A stretch of 64,000 bases of DNA. Origin: Mycolicibacterium senegalense. Lineage in GTDB: Bacteria; Actinomycetota; Actinomycetes; Mycobacteriales; Mycobacteriaceae. This document shows, piece by piece, positions 41,534 to 51,294 of the stretch. The position numbers and the translations under genes are program-made. The stretch covers positions 1,488,001-1,552,000 of the forward strand of contig NZ_CP081000.1 in the NCBI RefSeq assembly GCF_019645875.1. The letters are read 5' to 3'. Within the stretch, counting starts at the first letter, position 1; each line of letters opens with the position of its first letter. The notes under the pieces are model-generated. The model did no database searches and had not been told where the DNA came from. It was given only the letters and a program-made list of their open reading frames with translations.

Positions 41534-42613
41534 ATGAAAGCCCTGCGTTACTACGCGCCCGAGGACGTCCGACTGGAGGATGTGCCAGAGCCCCAGTGCG
41601 CCCCCGACGAAGTGAAGATCCGGGTGCGCAACTGCTCCACCTGCGGTACCGACGTCAAGATCCTGCACAACGGACACCAGAACCTGACCCCACCGCGCAC
41701 CATCGGCCATGAGATCGCCGGTGACATCGTGGAGGTGGGTGCCCAGGTAAACACCGCGAACGCCACGAATTGGGCTGAGGGTGACCGGGTTCAGGTGATC
41801 GCAGCGGTCCCTTGCGGCGAATGCCATGAGTGCCGCAAGGGCTGGATGGCGGTGTGTCAGAACCAGACATCGATGGGCTACCAGTACGACGGCGGTTTCG
41901 CCGAGTACATGATCGTTCCCCGTCAGGTGCTCAAAGTCGATGGGCTGAACCGGATTCCGGACAATGTCAGCTATGACGAGGCGTCCGCGGCCGAACCGTT
42001 CGCGTGTGCCATCAACGCCCAGGACCTCCTCGGCATCGAAGAGGGTGACACCGTCGTGGTGTTCGGTGCCGGCCCGATTGGCTGTATGCACATCCGCATC
42101 GCGCGCGGGGTGCACAACTGCGGCCCCGTGTATCTCGTCGACGTGAACGAAAGCCGGCTCAAGATGTCGGCGGATGCCGTGCATCCGGACGAGGTGATCA
42201 ACGCGGCCGAGGTCGACGTCGTGGAGAAGGTGATGGAACTGACCGGCGGCCGTGGCGCCGACGTCGTCATCACCGCCACCGCGGCCAACGTCACCCAGGA
42301 ACAGGCCATTGCGATGGCGGCCAGAAACGGCCGCATCTCGTTCTTCGGCGGACTGCCCAAGACCAACCCGACCATCACGTGCGATTCGAATGTGGTGCAC
42401 TACCGGCAACTGCACATCCACGGCGCCAACGGTTCCGCTCCGGAACACAACAAACGTGCCCTGCAATACATCTCGACCGGCCAGGTTCCGGTGAAGGACC
42501 TCATCACGCGCCATATTCCGCTGGACGATGTGCTCGATGCGTTCTCGATCGTGCAGAACGGTGAGGCCATCAAGGTGACGGTGGAGCCTGCCGCGGCCAC
42601 AGCCGCGGTCTGA
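41534..42613 (+). CDS. Zinc-dependent medium-chain dehydrogenase, polyol-type
   Basis: 359-residue MDR dehydrogenase. Catalytic zinc ligands Cys37 (CSTCGTD) and His59-Glu60 (GHE), structural zinc Cys94, Cys97, Cys100 and Cys108, and a Rossmann GAGPIG. Resembles sorbitol and polyol-phosphate dehydrogenases. Divergent from the mannitol-type PTS and sharing its control region, it is the best candidate to oxidise the imported hexitol phosphate. A GAGAGGA site precedes the ATG. Confidence 0.88.
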   Translation: MKALRYYAPEDVRLEDVPEPQCAPDEVKIRVRNCSTCGTDVKILHNGHQNLTPPRTIGHEIAGDIVEVGAQVNTANATNWAEGDRVQVIAAVPCGECHECRKGWMAVCQNQTSMGYQYDGGFAEYMIVPRQVLKVDGLNRIPDNVSYDEASAAEPFACAINAQDLLGIEEGDTVVVFGAGPIGCMHIRIARGVHNCGPVYLVDVNESRLKMSADAVHPDEVINAAEVDVVEKVMELTGGRGADVVITATAANVTQEQAIAMAARNGRISFFGGLPKTNPTITCDSNVVHYRQLHIHGANGSAPEHNKRALQYISTGQVPVKDLITRHIPLDDVLDAFSIVQNGEAIKVTVEPAAATAAV

Positions 42614-42615
42614 CG

Positions 42616-43284
42616 TCAGTACAGCCCATTCTCGTAGTGGTCGTCGATCACGGCGTGGAGTGACCCGGCCAGGTCGCCGAGTTTCTCGGCCATCTTCGCC
42701 GCGCTCTCGGTGATCGAGAGGGTGTAGAAGTCCCCGCCCAATGTCACGGCGTCGGCCAGTCCCCGGCCGTCGCCGTCCCATAGCTTGGCCCGGATCACAG
42801 CCTTGCCGCACTGCCCGAACACTTCGCGAATGCGGACGATGGTGGCCAGCACCGCGGGTTTGCCGTCGGCGCTGAGCATTTCGAGTAGCTCCGGGTCGTC
42901 GGTGACGAACGCGTCCCCGTTCACCCTGATCACCTCGCGGATGCCGGGCACGAAGAAGACCAGTCCCACGGCGGGATGCGCCGTGATGTTCTTGTGGGTG
43001 TCGGCGAGCTTGTTGCCCGGCCGGTCGGGGATGGCGAGAGTCCACGGGTCGAGGATCCGCACCGATCCCGGTGGGTCTCCGCGGGGGCTGGTGTCCAATT
43101 GACCGTCGGCGCCCACGGTCGCCATACAGAAGAACGGACTGTGCGCGATGAACCGAGCCGAGAATTCGCCGAGCTTCGGCTCCTTCTTCTCGGCGATGAA
43201 CCGTTCCGGGTACCCGACGATCTCCCTGACCCGCTCCATGGAGATGGGGGAGTACGAGTCGGCCGCTGTGCCTGTGGTTTTCAT
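42616..43284 (-). CDS. Pyridoxamine-phosphate-oxidase-fold FMN protein
   Basis: 222-residue split-barrel flavoprotein: FFCMATVGADGQLDTSPRGDPPG, DRPGNKLADTHKNI and VGLVFFVPGIREVIRVNG are typical of the PPOX-type family annotated as FMN-binding. The start at 43284 (MKTTGTAADSYSP) leaves an 8-base gap to the PDR-type reductase, so the pair is one operon and the reductase may deliver electrons to it. Substrate unknown. Confidence 0.85.
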   Translation of the reverse strand: MKTTGTAADSYSPISMERVREIVGYPERFIAEKKEPKLGEFSARFIAHSPFFCMATVGADGQLDTSPRGDPPGSVRILDPWTLAIPDRPGNKLADTHKNITAHPAVGLVFFVPGIREVIRVNGDAFVTDDPELLEMLSADGKPAVLATIVRIREVFGQCGKAVIRAKLWDGDGRGLADAVTLGGDFYTLSITESAAKMAEKLGDLAGSLHAVIDDHYENGLY

Positions 43285-43292
43285 CGAATTTC

Positions 43293-44252
43293 CTATATGT
43301 CGAGAACCAGCCGGGGAGTTTGCGCCCGGGAAACGCAGATGAACATGCGATCGTTGGCGGCGCGTTCGGACTCGGAGAGAATGTCGTCCCGATGGTCGGG
43401 TACTCCGTCGACGACGGCGGTCTCGCACGCACCGCAGATACCGGATCGGCACGACGACGGCACGTTGACGCCGGCGCCCTCGAGCGCGGTGAGGATGCTC
43501 TGACCCGCTTCGACATTGACGGTCTTCTCCGATGCGGCGCACACCACCTCGACCGGCTTGTCGCCGGCGGACGGGGCCCGTTTGCGCGGCTTGAAGCGTT
43601 CGAGATGCAGGCTGTCTGCCGGCCAGTGTGCGGTGGCGTCCTGCAGTGCCGACAGGAGCGCGGCGGGGCCGCACGCATAGACCTTCGCGCCGCAACGGAC
43701 CTGGGCGAACTGCTCGCCGAGGGGGATGCGACCGCCGGCGTCGGAGGCGTAGAAGCTCACCCGCGTTCCGTATCCGCGGAGTTCGTCCGAGAACGGCATC
43801 GAGGTCGCGGTGCGCCCGCCGTAGAGCAGTTTCCAGTCCAGGCCCCAGGATTCGGCCTGACGGATCATCGGGAGGATGGGGGTGATCCCGATGCCGCCGG
43901 CCACGAACACATATGAGGTGGCGCGCTGCAGCTCGAAGGTGTTGCGTAGCCCGGCAACCGTGAGTTGCTGCCCCGGGCGCAGGAACGCGTGCACGTACTC
44001 GGAGCCGCCGCGGCTGGTGCGTTCCCGCCGCACTCCGATGCGGTAGTACGACCGCTCACCGACCGGTCCGCACAACGAGTACTGGCGCTGGATGCCGGTC
44101 GGCAGGAGCAGATCGATGTGGGCGCCGGGTTCCCAGGCCGGCAGCAGCTCGCCGGAACGCGGCTGCAGTTGCACGGACACCACACCGTCGGCCTCCCATG
44201 TCAGTTGGCGAACGGCGACGCCGATCCCGCCGGCGGTCAGTTCGCTGCCCAT
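43293..44252 (-). CDS. PDR/VanB-type flavin/2Fe-2S oxidoreductase, second copy
   Basis: 319-residue homologue of the reductase in the amine operon, with the flavin motif RQYSLCGP, NAD domain FVAGGIGITPILPM and ACGPAALLS, and a C-terminal 2Fe-2S domain CRSGICGAC plus a distal Cys. The ATG at 44252 follows a GGAGGA site. Divergent from a TetR gene whose operators overlap its promoter. Partner most likely the FMN protein encoded next. Confidence 0.88.
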   Translation of the reverse strand: MGSELTAGGIGVAVRQLTWEADGVVSVQLQPRSGELLPAWEPGAHIDLLLPTGIQRQYSLCGPVGERSYYRIGVRRERTSRGGSEYVHAFLRPGQQLTVAGLRNTFELQRATSYVFVAGGIGITPILPMIRQAESWGLDWKLLYGGRTATSMPFSDELRGYGTRVSFYASDAGGRIPLGEQFAQVRCGAKVYACGPAALLSALQDATAHWPADSLHLERFKPRKRAPSAGDKPVEVVCAASEKTVNVEAGQSILTALEGAGVNVPSSCRSGICGACETAVVDGVPDHRDDILSESERAANDRMFICVSRAQTPRLVLDI

Positions 44253-44271
44253 ACCGCGTCCTCCTTTCCGT

Positions 44272-44319
44272 GTTAACAATGTTAATTGCAGGTCAGAGCG
44301 TAGTGTTAACATCGTTAAC
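44272..44319. promoter_or_regulatory. Two tandem TetR operators (GTTAAC pairs)
   Basis: GTTAAC-N3-GTTAAT (44272-44286) and GTTAAC-N3-GTTAAC (44305-44319) lie between the divergent reductase and TetR genes. The second directly abuts the TetR GTG. Same half-site and spacing in both makes a specific regulator site likely. Confidence 0.65.
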
Positions 44320-44958
44320 GTGTCAACCGCCTCGACTGGCCGCGATCGCGTGGCGCTGGCCAAGCTGTCGGTGGACCGCGTGGTCGGGGAAGCCCTGGCG
44401 CTGGTCAACGACGGTGGGCTGGAATCGCTGACGATGCGCCGGCTGGCCGACCGGCTGCAAGCGCACCTGCCGACGATCTACCGGCTGGTCGACGGCAAAG
44501 ATGCCCTGGTCGACGAGATGGCCGAGACGATTTTGGCGAAGGCACTCGAAAATGCCGACACTGCCGACCCGGAATGGACTCATCGCGTCAAAAGCCTTGC
44601 TGCGGGACTCCGTTCGGCTCTGCTGGCACAGCGCGACGGAGCTCGGATCGTCGGCGGCAACTATGCCGCCAAGCGAGCCAACCTGACCTTCGTCGACACG
44701 CTCGTCGGCAGTATCCAGGCCGGCGGTCTGGCCAGGGAGCACGCCTTGTGGGCGGCGAGCTCACTGTTCTGCTACGTCCTCGGCGAGGTGCTGGAACAAC
44801 AGGGCGCGGCCGGGGGTGAGATCGAGACGCTCGAAGGTGTGGTTCGTGCAGGCGAGTATCCGCACCTCGCGTCAAGCCCCGTCGAGCAACTGCTCGACTT
44901 CGACGCGCGGTTCGAGTTCGGGTTGCACCTGCTCATGTCGGGCATGCGTTGCGGATAA
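44320..44958 (+). CDS. TetR-family regulator of the reductase/FMN pair
   Basis: 212-residue regulator with the helix-turn-helix MRRLADRLQAHLPTIYRLVDGKDALVDEM (about 45-73) and a TetR class C-terminal domain. The GTG at 44320 (VSTASTGRDRV) starts right after a palindromic operator, with no ribosome site, suggesting a leaderless mRNA; longer in-frame readings run across both operators and into the divergent gene. Likely autoregulated. Confidence 0.85.
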   Translation: MSTASTGRDRVALAKLSVDRVVGEALALVNDGGLESLTMRRLADRLQAHLPTIYRLVDGKDALVDEMAETILAKALENADTADPEWTHRVKSLAAGLRSALLAQRDGARIVGGNYAAKRANLTFVDTLVGSIQAGGLAREHALWAASSLFCYVLGEVLEQQGAAGGEIETLEGVVRAGEYPHLASSPVEQLLDFDARFEFGLHLLMSGMRCG

Positions 44959-45076
44959 CGCCTCGCCCAGTGCCTCCACCCCGTCACTTTCGGTGACTGT
45001 CAGCGGTCCCGAGCAAACACACGTAACCTGTTGGCGCGCGGCAAAGTCGACGACACATCGAGCGGAGCGGGAGCAG

Positions 45077-46489
45077 ATGCGGTACTACTACTCGGCCGAT
45101 GCGATCCGTGAGGCCGAGGCGCCACTGCTGGCAGCGCTGCCCGACGGAGTGCTGATGGGCCGTGCCGCGTACGGACTGGCGACGGCGATCGCCACCGAAC
45201 TGAAGCTGCGGACCGGTGGTGTCGCCGGCCGGCGGGTCTGTGCCGTGGTGGGCTCGGGCGACAACGGCGGCGACGCGCTGTGGGCGGCGACATTCCTGCG
45301 CCGCCGCGGAGCAGCCGCTGACGCTGTCCTGCTCAACCCGGAGAAAACTCACGCCAAGGCCCTGGCCGCGTTCCGTCGGGCCGGCGGCCGCCTCGTGTCC
45401 CGCATCTCGGCGGCAACCGATCTGGTGATCGACGGTGTGGTCGGTATCTCGGGGCGCAGGCCGCTGCGACCCAACGCCGCGGCGGTGTTCGAGGCGAGCA
45501 CGGCCCCGGTGGTCGCCGTCGACATCCCCAGCGGCCTCGACGTGCAGACCGGAGCCGCCGACGGCCCACATGTGCACGCTGTCCTCACGGTCACCTTCGG
45601 CGGCCTGAAACCGGTACACGCGCTGGGGGAGTGCGGCCGGGTCGAACTCGTCGACATCGGCCTGAACCTGGCACCGACCGAACTGGCCGGCCTGGAGGCG
45701 GCCGACGTCAGAAAGCTGTGGCCGGTCCCGGGCCCACACGACGACAAGTACACCCAGGGTGTCGCTGGTGTGGTGTCCGGTTCGGCCACTTACCCCGGGG
45801 CGGCGGTGTTGAGCACCGGGGCGGCGGTGGCCGCGACTTCCGGCATGGTCCGCTATGCGGGAAGTGCTGGCCCGCAAGTGCTTTCCCACTGGCCCGAGGT
45901 GATCGCCGCACCCAGCCCACAGGAAGCCGGGCGGGTCCAGGCCTGGGTGGTCGGGCCCGGGCTCGGCACCGACGATACGGCGAAGGCCGCGCTGCGTTTC
46001 GCGCTCGAATCCGATCTGCCGGTGATCGTCGACGCTGACGGTCTGACCCTGCTGGCCGCCGACCCAAGACTGCTGGCCGGTCGCAGTGCACCGACCGTGC
46101 TCACCCCGCATGCCGGGGAATTCGAGCGGCTGGCCGGAGCTCCTCCGGGCACCGACCGCGTCGCTGCTACCCGCAATCTGGCTGAGCGGCTCGGTGCCAC
46201 AGTCCTGCTCAAAGGCAACGTCACAGTCGTCGCCTCACCCGGCCACGCGACCTATCTCAACCCGGCCGGTCAATCCTGGGCAGCCACAGCCGGATCCGGC
46301 GACGTGCTGTCCGGAATCATCGGCGCGCTGCTGGCCGCCGGCCTGTCCGCCGGCGATGCGGCAGCCGCAGCCGCCTTCGTCCACGCCCGCGCCGCCAACC
46401 TCTCGGCGGCCGATCCAGGCCCCAGCCCGGCGCCCACCTCGGCGTCGCGCATCCTCGCCCATGTCCGCGCCGCGATCGCCGCGCTGTAG
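45077..46489 (+). CDS. nnr: Bifunctional NAD(P)H-hydrate epimerase / ADP-dependent dehydratase
   Basis: 470-residue metabolite-repair enzyme. The N-terminal YjeF epimerase domain (about 1-215) shows VVGSGDNGGDALWAA and DIPSGLDV. The C-terminal kinase-like dehydratase domain (about 225-470) shows the GPGLG motif, LTPHAGEFERL, LLKGNVTVV and ATAGSGDVLSGI. It converts both hydrate epimers back to NAD(P)H. The ATG at 45077 follows a GGAG site. In M. tuberculosis it also precedes gadB. Confidence 0.93.
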   Translation: MRYYYSADAIREAEAPLLAALPDGVLMGRAAYGLATAIATELKLRTGGVAGRRVCAVVGSGDNGGDALWAATFLRRRGAAADAVLLNPEKTHAKALAAFRRAGGRLVSRISAATDLVIDGVVGISGRRPLRPNAAAVFEASTAPVVAVDIPSGLDVQTGAADGPHVHAVLTVTFGGLKPVHALGECGRVELVDIGLNLAPTELAGLEAADVRKLWPVPGPHDDKYTQGVAGVVSGSATYPGAAVLSTGAAVAATSGMVRYAGSAGPQVLSHWPEVIAAPSPQEAGRVQAWVVGPGLGTDDTAKAALRFALESDLPVIVDADGLTLLAADPRLLAGRSAPTVLTPHAGEFERLAGAPPGTDRVAATRNLAERLGATVLLKGNVTVVASPGHATYLNPAGQSWAATAGSGDVLSGIIGALLAAGLSAGDAAAAAAFVHARAANLSAADPGPSPAPTSASRILAHVRAAIAAL

Positions 46490-46504
46490 CAGAAAAGGAA
46501 CTCC

Positions 46505-47887
46505 ATGCCGCACAAGCACCATCGCGCCCCGCACATCTCGCCCGCATACACCGGCAGGCTGGCAATGGCACCGGTTCCGTCGCTGCGCCTGCCCGATGAC
46601 GCGATGGAACCCAGTGCGGCGTACCGGTTCATCCACGACGAGCTGATGCTCGACGGCAGCTCACGGCTGAACCTGGCGACGTTCGTCACCACCTGGATGG
46701 ACCCCGAGGCCGAGAAGCTCATGGCCGAGACGTTCGACAAGAACATGATCGACAAGGACGAGTACCCGGCCACCGCGGCGATCGAAAGCCGTTGCGTCAG
46801 CATGGTCGCCGACCTGTTCCACGCCGAAGGGCTCAGCGCTGAAGATGCGTCGGCGGCGTGCGGCGTCTCCACGATCGGCTCGAGCGAGGCAGTCATGTTG
46901 GGCGGGCTCGCCCTCAAATGGCGGTGGCGGGAGAAGGTCGGCAAGGACTGGAAGGGACGCACCCCCAACCTGGTGATGGGTGCCAATGTCCAGGTGGTGT
47001 GGGAGAAGTTCTGCCGGTACTTCGACGTCGAACCGCGCTACCTGCCGATGGAAGAGGGCCGCTACGTCATCACCCCCGAGCAGGTGCTCGACGCGGTTGA
47101 CGAGGACACGATCGGCGTCGTCGCGATCCTGGGGACCACCTACACCGGGGAGCTGGAACCGATCGCCGAGATCTGCGCCGCGCTGGATCAGCTCGCGCAA
47201 GACAAGGGCCTGGACATCCCCGTACACGTCGACGCCGCCAGTGGCGGATTCGTCGTCCCGTTCCTGCACCCCGACCTGGAATGGGACTTCCGGCTGCCGC
47301 GCGTGGTGTCGATCAACGTCAGCGGGCACAAATACGGGCTGACCTATCCGGGCATCGGGTTCGTGGTGTGGCGGAGCAAGGAGTATCTGCCCGAAGACCT
47401 GGTGTTCCGGGTCAACTACCTCGGTGGGGACATGCCGACGTTCACCTTGAACTTCTCGCGGCCCGGTAACCAGGTGGTGGGGCAGTACTACAACTTCCTG
47501 CGCCTGGGCCGGGCCGGATACACCCAGGTGATGCAGTGCTTGTCGCAGACGGCGCGCTGGCTGGGCGACGAGCTGCGCGACAGCGAGCACTTCGAGCTGA
47601 TCACCGACGGGTCGGCGATCCCGGTGGTCAGCTTCCGGCTCAAGGGCAACCCGGGTTACACCGAGTTCGACGTGTCGGAGGGCCTGCGCTCCTTCGGCTG
47701 GCAGGTGCCGGCTTACACCATGCCCGAGGGTGCCACCGATGTCGTGGTGCTCCGGGTCGTGGTGCGCGAGGGCTTCTCGGCCGACCTGGCCCGCGCCCTC
47801 AAAGACGACACCATCACAGTGCTGAAGCGGCTCGACGCGCTCAAGCCCCGCGGAGCGTTCGACGACCTGCAGCCATTTGCGCACTAG
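46505..47887 (+). CDS. gadB: Glutamate decarboxylase
   Basis: 460-residue PLP enzyme making GABA from glutamate. Motifs: the substrate-end loop with TTWMDPEAEKLM, cofactor site HVDAASGGF (241-249) and Schiff-base Lys276 in NVSGHKYGLTYPG. It starts 15 bases after nnr behind an AGGAA site, so the two are co-transcribed. GABA made here could enter the aminotransferase and semialdehyde dehydrogenases encoded elsewhere in the window. Confidence 0.94.
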   Translation: MPHKHHRAPHISPAYTGRLAMAPVPSLRLPDDAMEPSAAYRFIHDELMLDGSSRLNLATFVTTWMDPEAEKLMAETFDKNMIDKDEYPATAAIESRCVSMVADLFHAEGLSAEDASAACGVSTIGSSEAVMLGGLALKWRWREKVGKDWKGRTPNLVMGANVQVVWEKFCRYFDVEPRYLPMEEGRYVITPEQVLDAVDEDTIGVVAILGTTYTGELEPIAEICAALDQLAQDKGLDIPVHVDAASGGFVVPFLHPDLEWDFRLPRVVSINVSGHKYGLTYPGIGFVVWRSKEYLPEDLVFRVNYLGGDMPTFTLNFSRPGNQVVGQYYNFLRLGRAGYTQVMQCLSQTARWLGDELRDSEHFELITDGSAIPVVSFRLKGNPGYTEFDVSEGLRSFGWQVPAYTMPEGATDVVVLRVVVREGFSADLARALKDDTITVLKRLDALKPRGAFDDLQPFAH

Positions 47888-47956
47888 AGGCGCCCTGTCG
47901 ATCCGCTGATCTGCCCGGACGTGGGTCTCTGGGACAATGGTCGGCGGTGATATGAC

Positions 47957-49114
47957 ATGCAGACGACCGAACTCGAGACACCACTGACCCCGCGCGCAGT
48001 GGTGGACCTCGGCGCGATCGACCACAACGTGCGCCTGCTGCGCGAACATGCCGGCAGCGCCCAGGTGATGGCCGTGGTCAAGGCCGACGGTTACGGCCAC
48101 GGCGCCGTCGAGGTGGGCAAAGCCGCGTTGGCCGCCGGGGCTGCCGAACTCGGGGTCGTGACGATCGCCGAGGGGTTGGCGTTGCGGGCCGGCGGCATCG
48201 CCGCCCCCGTGCTGTGCTGGCTGCACCCGCCGGGCACCGATTTCGCCCCGGCGCTCGAGGCCGATCTGCAGATCGCGGTGTCTTCAGTACGCCAAGTCGA
48301 CGATGTGGTGGCGGCCGTTCAGCAGACCGGCCGTAGCGCGACCGTCACGGTGAAGGTCGACACCGGGCTGAGCCGCAACGGTGTCAGCCCAGCCGATTTC
48401 CCGGCGTTGATCGACGCGCTGGGTCGCGCCCAGGCCGCCGGCGCGCTCCGGCCGCGCGGCATCATGAGTCACCTGGTGCACGGCGACGAGCCGGAGAACC
48501 CGTTCAACGACCTGCAGGGCAAGCGGCTGACCGCGATGCGGGAACAGGCCGCCGCCCAGGGGGTGGTGTTCGAACTGGCCCACCTGTCGAATTCGCCTGC
48601 GGCGCTGACCCGTCCGGACTTGGCGTTCGACATGGTGCGTCCCGGTATCGCGGTCTACGGGCTGAGCCCCATCCCGGAGCGTGGCGACATGGGTTTGATC
48701 CCCGCCATGACGCTGAAATGCCCGGTGGCGCTGGTGCGCTCGGTGCATGCCGGCGACGGGGTGTCCTACGGCCACCGCTGGATCGCCGACCGGGACACCA
48801 CGCTGGCGCTGTTGCCGGTGGGCTATGCCGACGGGATCTTCCGTTCGTTGAGCGGCAAGATCGAGGTGCTGATCAACGGCCGCCGCTGCCCGGCGGTCGG
48901 GCGGATCTGCATGGACCAGTTCGTCGTCGACCTCGGGCCGGGCGTCCCCGACGTCGTCGAAGGTGACGATGCGATCCTGTTCGGCCCGGGCACCCAGGGC
49001 GAAGAGACCGCCCAGGATTGGGCCGAACTGCTGGGCACCATCAACTACGAGGTGGCGACCAGCCCGCGCGGCCGGATCACCCGCACCTATGTGCAGGCGG
49101 GTCGCGGGCGTTGA
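47957..49114 (+). CDS. alr: Alanine racemase
   Basis: 385-residue PLP enzyme supplying D-alanine for peptidoglycan. Schiff-base Lys42 lies in [13 protein letters not shown], and the second catalytic base Tyr lies in GVSYGHRW near 270. The C-terminal beta domain is complete ([13 protein letters not shown]). gadB and alr are separated by only 69 bp; in M. tuberculosis transposases and PPE genes lie between them, so this is probably the older arrangement. Confidence 0.96.
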   Translation: MQTTELETPLTPRAVVDLGAIDHNVRLLREHAGSAQVMAVVKADGYGHGAVEVGKAALAAGAAELGVVTIAEGLALRAGGIAAPVLCWLHPPGTDFAPALEADLQIAVSSVRQVDDVVAAVQQTGRSATVTVKVDTGLSRNGVSPADFPALIDALGRAQAAGALRPRGIMSHLVHGDEPENPFNDLQGKRLTAMREQAAAQGVVFELAHLSNSPAALTRPDLAFDMVRPGIAVYGLSPIPERGDMGLIPAMTLKCPVALVRSVHAGDGVSYGHRWIADRDTTLALLPVGYADGIFRSLSGKIEVLINGRRCPAVGRICMDQFVVDLGPGVPDVVEGDDAILFGPGTQGEETAQDWAELLGTINYEVATSPRGRITRTYVQAGRGR

Positions 49115-50199
49115 GTCGCAATGCTCAGTGGTTGGCCGGTGCTGCCGGGCTGACTGCCGTGGGCACGGTGGCCGGCCGGTCGGTGGCGCGCTCACTGACC
49201 CGCCGCGCCGCCGGTGAGGATCCCTACCTGGGTGAGGACTTCGAGCGCCTCGATGCCGACCGCAGCTCTGTGGTGACCACCGAGGACGGGGTGCCGCTGG
49301 CGGTGCGTGAGGTCGGCCCCGACGACGCCCCGCTGACGGTGGTGTTCGCCCACGGCTTCTGCCTGCGCATGGGCGCCTTCTACTTTCAGCGCACCCGGCT
49401 GGCCGAGCAATGGGGGCCGCAGGTGCGGATGGTGTTCTACGACCAGCGCGGCCACGGTCAGTCCGGAGCGGCGTCACCGGATACCTACACCGTCGAACAA
49501 CTCGGGCGCGATCTGGAAGCTGTTTTGGCCGTGACAGTTCCGCGCGGGCCGGCAGTGCTGGTCGGCCATTCCATGGGCGGCATGACGGTGCTCTCGCACG
49601 CCCGTCAGTTCCCGCATCGCTATCCGAAACAGATCGTCGGTGCCGCGGTGATCTCCTCGGCGGTCGAAGGGGTGGCCCGCTCGCCGCTGGGGGAGATCCT
49701 GCGCAACCCGGCGCTGGAGGCAGTGCGATTCGTGGCCCGCTATGCGCCCGGGGCGGTGCATCGCACCCGCGGTGCGGCCCGGTCGGTGATCGGGCCGGTC
49801 CTTCGCGCGGCGTCCTACGGCGACGAGGCGGTCAGCCCGAGCGTGGTCGAGTTCTCCCAGCGGATGATGCACGGCACCTCGATCACCACGCTCGTCGAGT
49901 TCCTGCACGCCCTCGAGGTCCATGACGAGGCGGCGGCGCTGCGGGTGTTGGCGAAAGTGCCGACCCTGATCGCCTGCGGTGACCGGGATCTGCTCACCCC
50001 AATGGAATACTCGAAGGCCATGGCCGCACAGTTACCCCGCTCCGAACTGGTGATCGTCGGGGGAGCCGGCCATCTGGTCCAGCTTGAGGAGCCCGTGGTG
50101 ATCGACGATGCACTGGTCCGCCTGGTGGAGCGGGCTACCCCCTCCAAACTCGTCACCCTGAGCCGCCGGGTTCGCGATCGGGTCCGGTTCCGTGGCTGA
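49111..50199 (+). CDS. Alpha/beta-hydrolase in the alr-tsaE operon
   Basis: About 362 residues. The likely start is TTG at 49111, overlapping the alr stop (TTGA). An N-terminal hydrophobic segment ([15 protein letters not shown]) may anchor it to the membrane or be a signal. The hydrolase domain has [18 protein letters not shown], the nucleophile elbow GHSMGG and a C-terminal [10 protein letters not shown] with the catalytic His. A homologue in this place occurs in other mycobacteria. Substrate unknown. Confidence 0.8.
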   Translation: MSRNAQWLAGAAGLTAVGTVAGRSVARSLTRRAAGEDPYLGEDFERLDADRSSVVTTEDGVPLAVREVGPDDAPLTVVFAHGFCLRMGAFYFQRTRLAEQWGPQVRMVFYDQRGHGQSGAASPDTYTVEQLGRDLEAVLAVTVPRGPAVLVGHSMGGMTVLSHARQFPHRYPKQIVGAAVISSAVEGVARSPLGEILRNPALEAVRFVARYAPGAVHRTRGAARSVIGPVLRAASYGDEAVSPSVVEFSQRMMHGTSITTLVEFLHALEVHDEAAALRVLAKVPTLIACGDRDLLTPMEYSKAMAAQLPRSELVIVGGAGHLVQLEEPVVIDDALVRLVERATPSKLVTLSRRVRDRVRFRG

Positions 50200-50659
50200 G
50201 CGCAGTGCCGGTACCGCCGAGCTGGCCACCGCCGAGGACACCATTGCCCTGGGCGCCACGCTGGGCGCCGGGCTCAAGGCCGGTGACGTGGTGGTGCTCT
50301 CGGGCCCCTTGGGTGCCGGCAAGACCGTGATGGCCAAGGGCATCGCGGCGGCGATGGATGTCGACGGTCCGGTGGTCTCGCCCACGTTCGTGCTGGCCCG
50401 GGTGCATCCGGCTCGGCAACCGGGCCGGCCCGCCATGATCCACGTCGACATGTATCGGCTGCTCGACCACCCCGGCGTGGACCTGCTGGGCGAGCTCGAC
50501 GCACTCGATCTGGACACCGATCTGGACGATGCCGTGGTGGTGGTGGAGTGGGGTGAGGGCTTGGCCGAACGCCTCTCCGACCATCACCTGGACATCCGGA
50601 TCGAGCGCGACACCGAAACCGAGACGCGCACGGTGATCTGGCAGTGGAGTGCCCCATGA
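50192..50659 (+). CDS. tsaE: tRNA t6A biosynthesis ATPase TsaE
   Basis: 155-residue ATPase needed with TsaB and TsaD to make N6-threonylcarbamoyladenosine at position 37 of ANN-decoding tRNAs. Walker A GPLGAGKT (38-45), switch SPTFVL and the VVEWGEG motif are visible. The GTG start overlaps the end of the hydrolase gene by 8 bases. The tsaE-tsaB-rimI-tsaD order is the standard actinobacterial one. Confidence 0.95.
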   Translation: MAERSAGTAELATAEDTIALGATLGAGLKAGDVVVLSGPLGAGKTVMAKGIAAAMDVDGPVVSPTFVLARVHPARQPGRPAMIHVDMYRLLDHPGVDLLGELDALDLDTDLDDAVVVVEWGEGLAERLSDHHLDIRIERDTETETRTVIWQWSAP

Positions 50660-51294
50660 ACATCCTGACCATCGACACCGCGACCCCGGCGGTCAGTGCC
50701 GGCGTGGTCCGTCGCGGCGAGGACGGCGCGGCGCAAACCCTCGCCGAACGGGTCACCGTCGATGCCCGAGCGCACGCCGAACAGCTCACCCCGAACGTGC
50801 TCGGCGCGGTCTCCGATGCCGGGATCACGGTGGCCGATCTGGACGCGGTTGTCGTCGGCTGCGGGCCGGGTCCGTTCACCGGGCTGCGGGTGGGGATGGC
50901 CAGTGCCGCGGCGTTCGGTCATGCGCTGGGCGTTCCGGTGCACGGGGTGTGCAGCCTGGACGCCATCGGAATCCACACCGACGGCGACGTATTGGTGGTC
51001 ACCGATGCGCGGCGGCGTGAGGTGTACTGGGCGCACTATCGCGACGGTGTACGGGTCGACGGCCCCGCGGTCAACGCGCCCGCCGACGTGGCGGCTGTTC
51101 TGGCGAGCTCCGTTGCGGCGGTGGCCGGTTCACCCGAGCACGCCGCGCTGTTCGCGTTGCCCCGGCTCGACGTGGTGTACCCGACGCCCGCAGGCTTGGT
51201 GCGCGCCGTCGCGGATTGGGATGAACCGCAACCGCTGGTCCCGCTGTACCTGCGCCGGCCTGACGCCAAACCCTCTGCAACGGTACGGAAATGA
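50656..51294 (+). CDS. tsaB: tRNA t6A biosynthesis protein TsaB
   Basis: 212-residue inactive ASKHA-fold paralogue and partner of TsaD. N-terminus MNILTIDTATPAVSAG and the GPGPFTGLRVGM loop are the family signatures. The ATG at 50656 overlaps the tsaE stop (ATGA), and its own stop overlaps rimI. Confidence 0.95.
   Translation: MNILTIDTATPAVSAGVVRRGEDGAAQTLAERVTVDARAHAEQLTPNVLGAVSDAGITVADLDAVVVGCGPGPFTGLRVGMASAAAFGHALGVPVHGVCSLDAIGIHTDGDVLVVTDARRREVYWAHYRDGVRVDGPAVNAPADVAAVLASSVAAVAGSPEHAALFALPRLDVVYPTPAGLVRAVADWDEPQPLVPLYLRRPDAKPSATVRK

Noticed and set aside
46661..48226. 521-codon minus-strand frame opposite gadB and alr
   Set aside because: Antisense of two recognised PLP enzymes, with no motif of its own.
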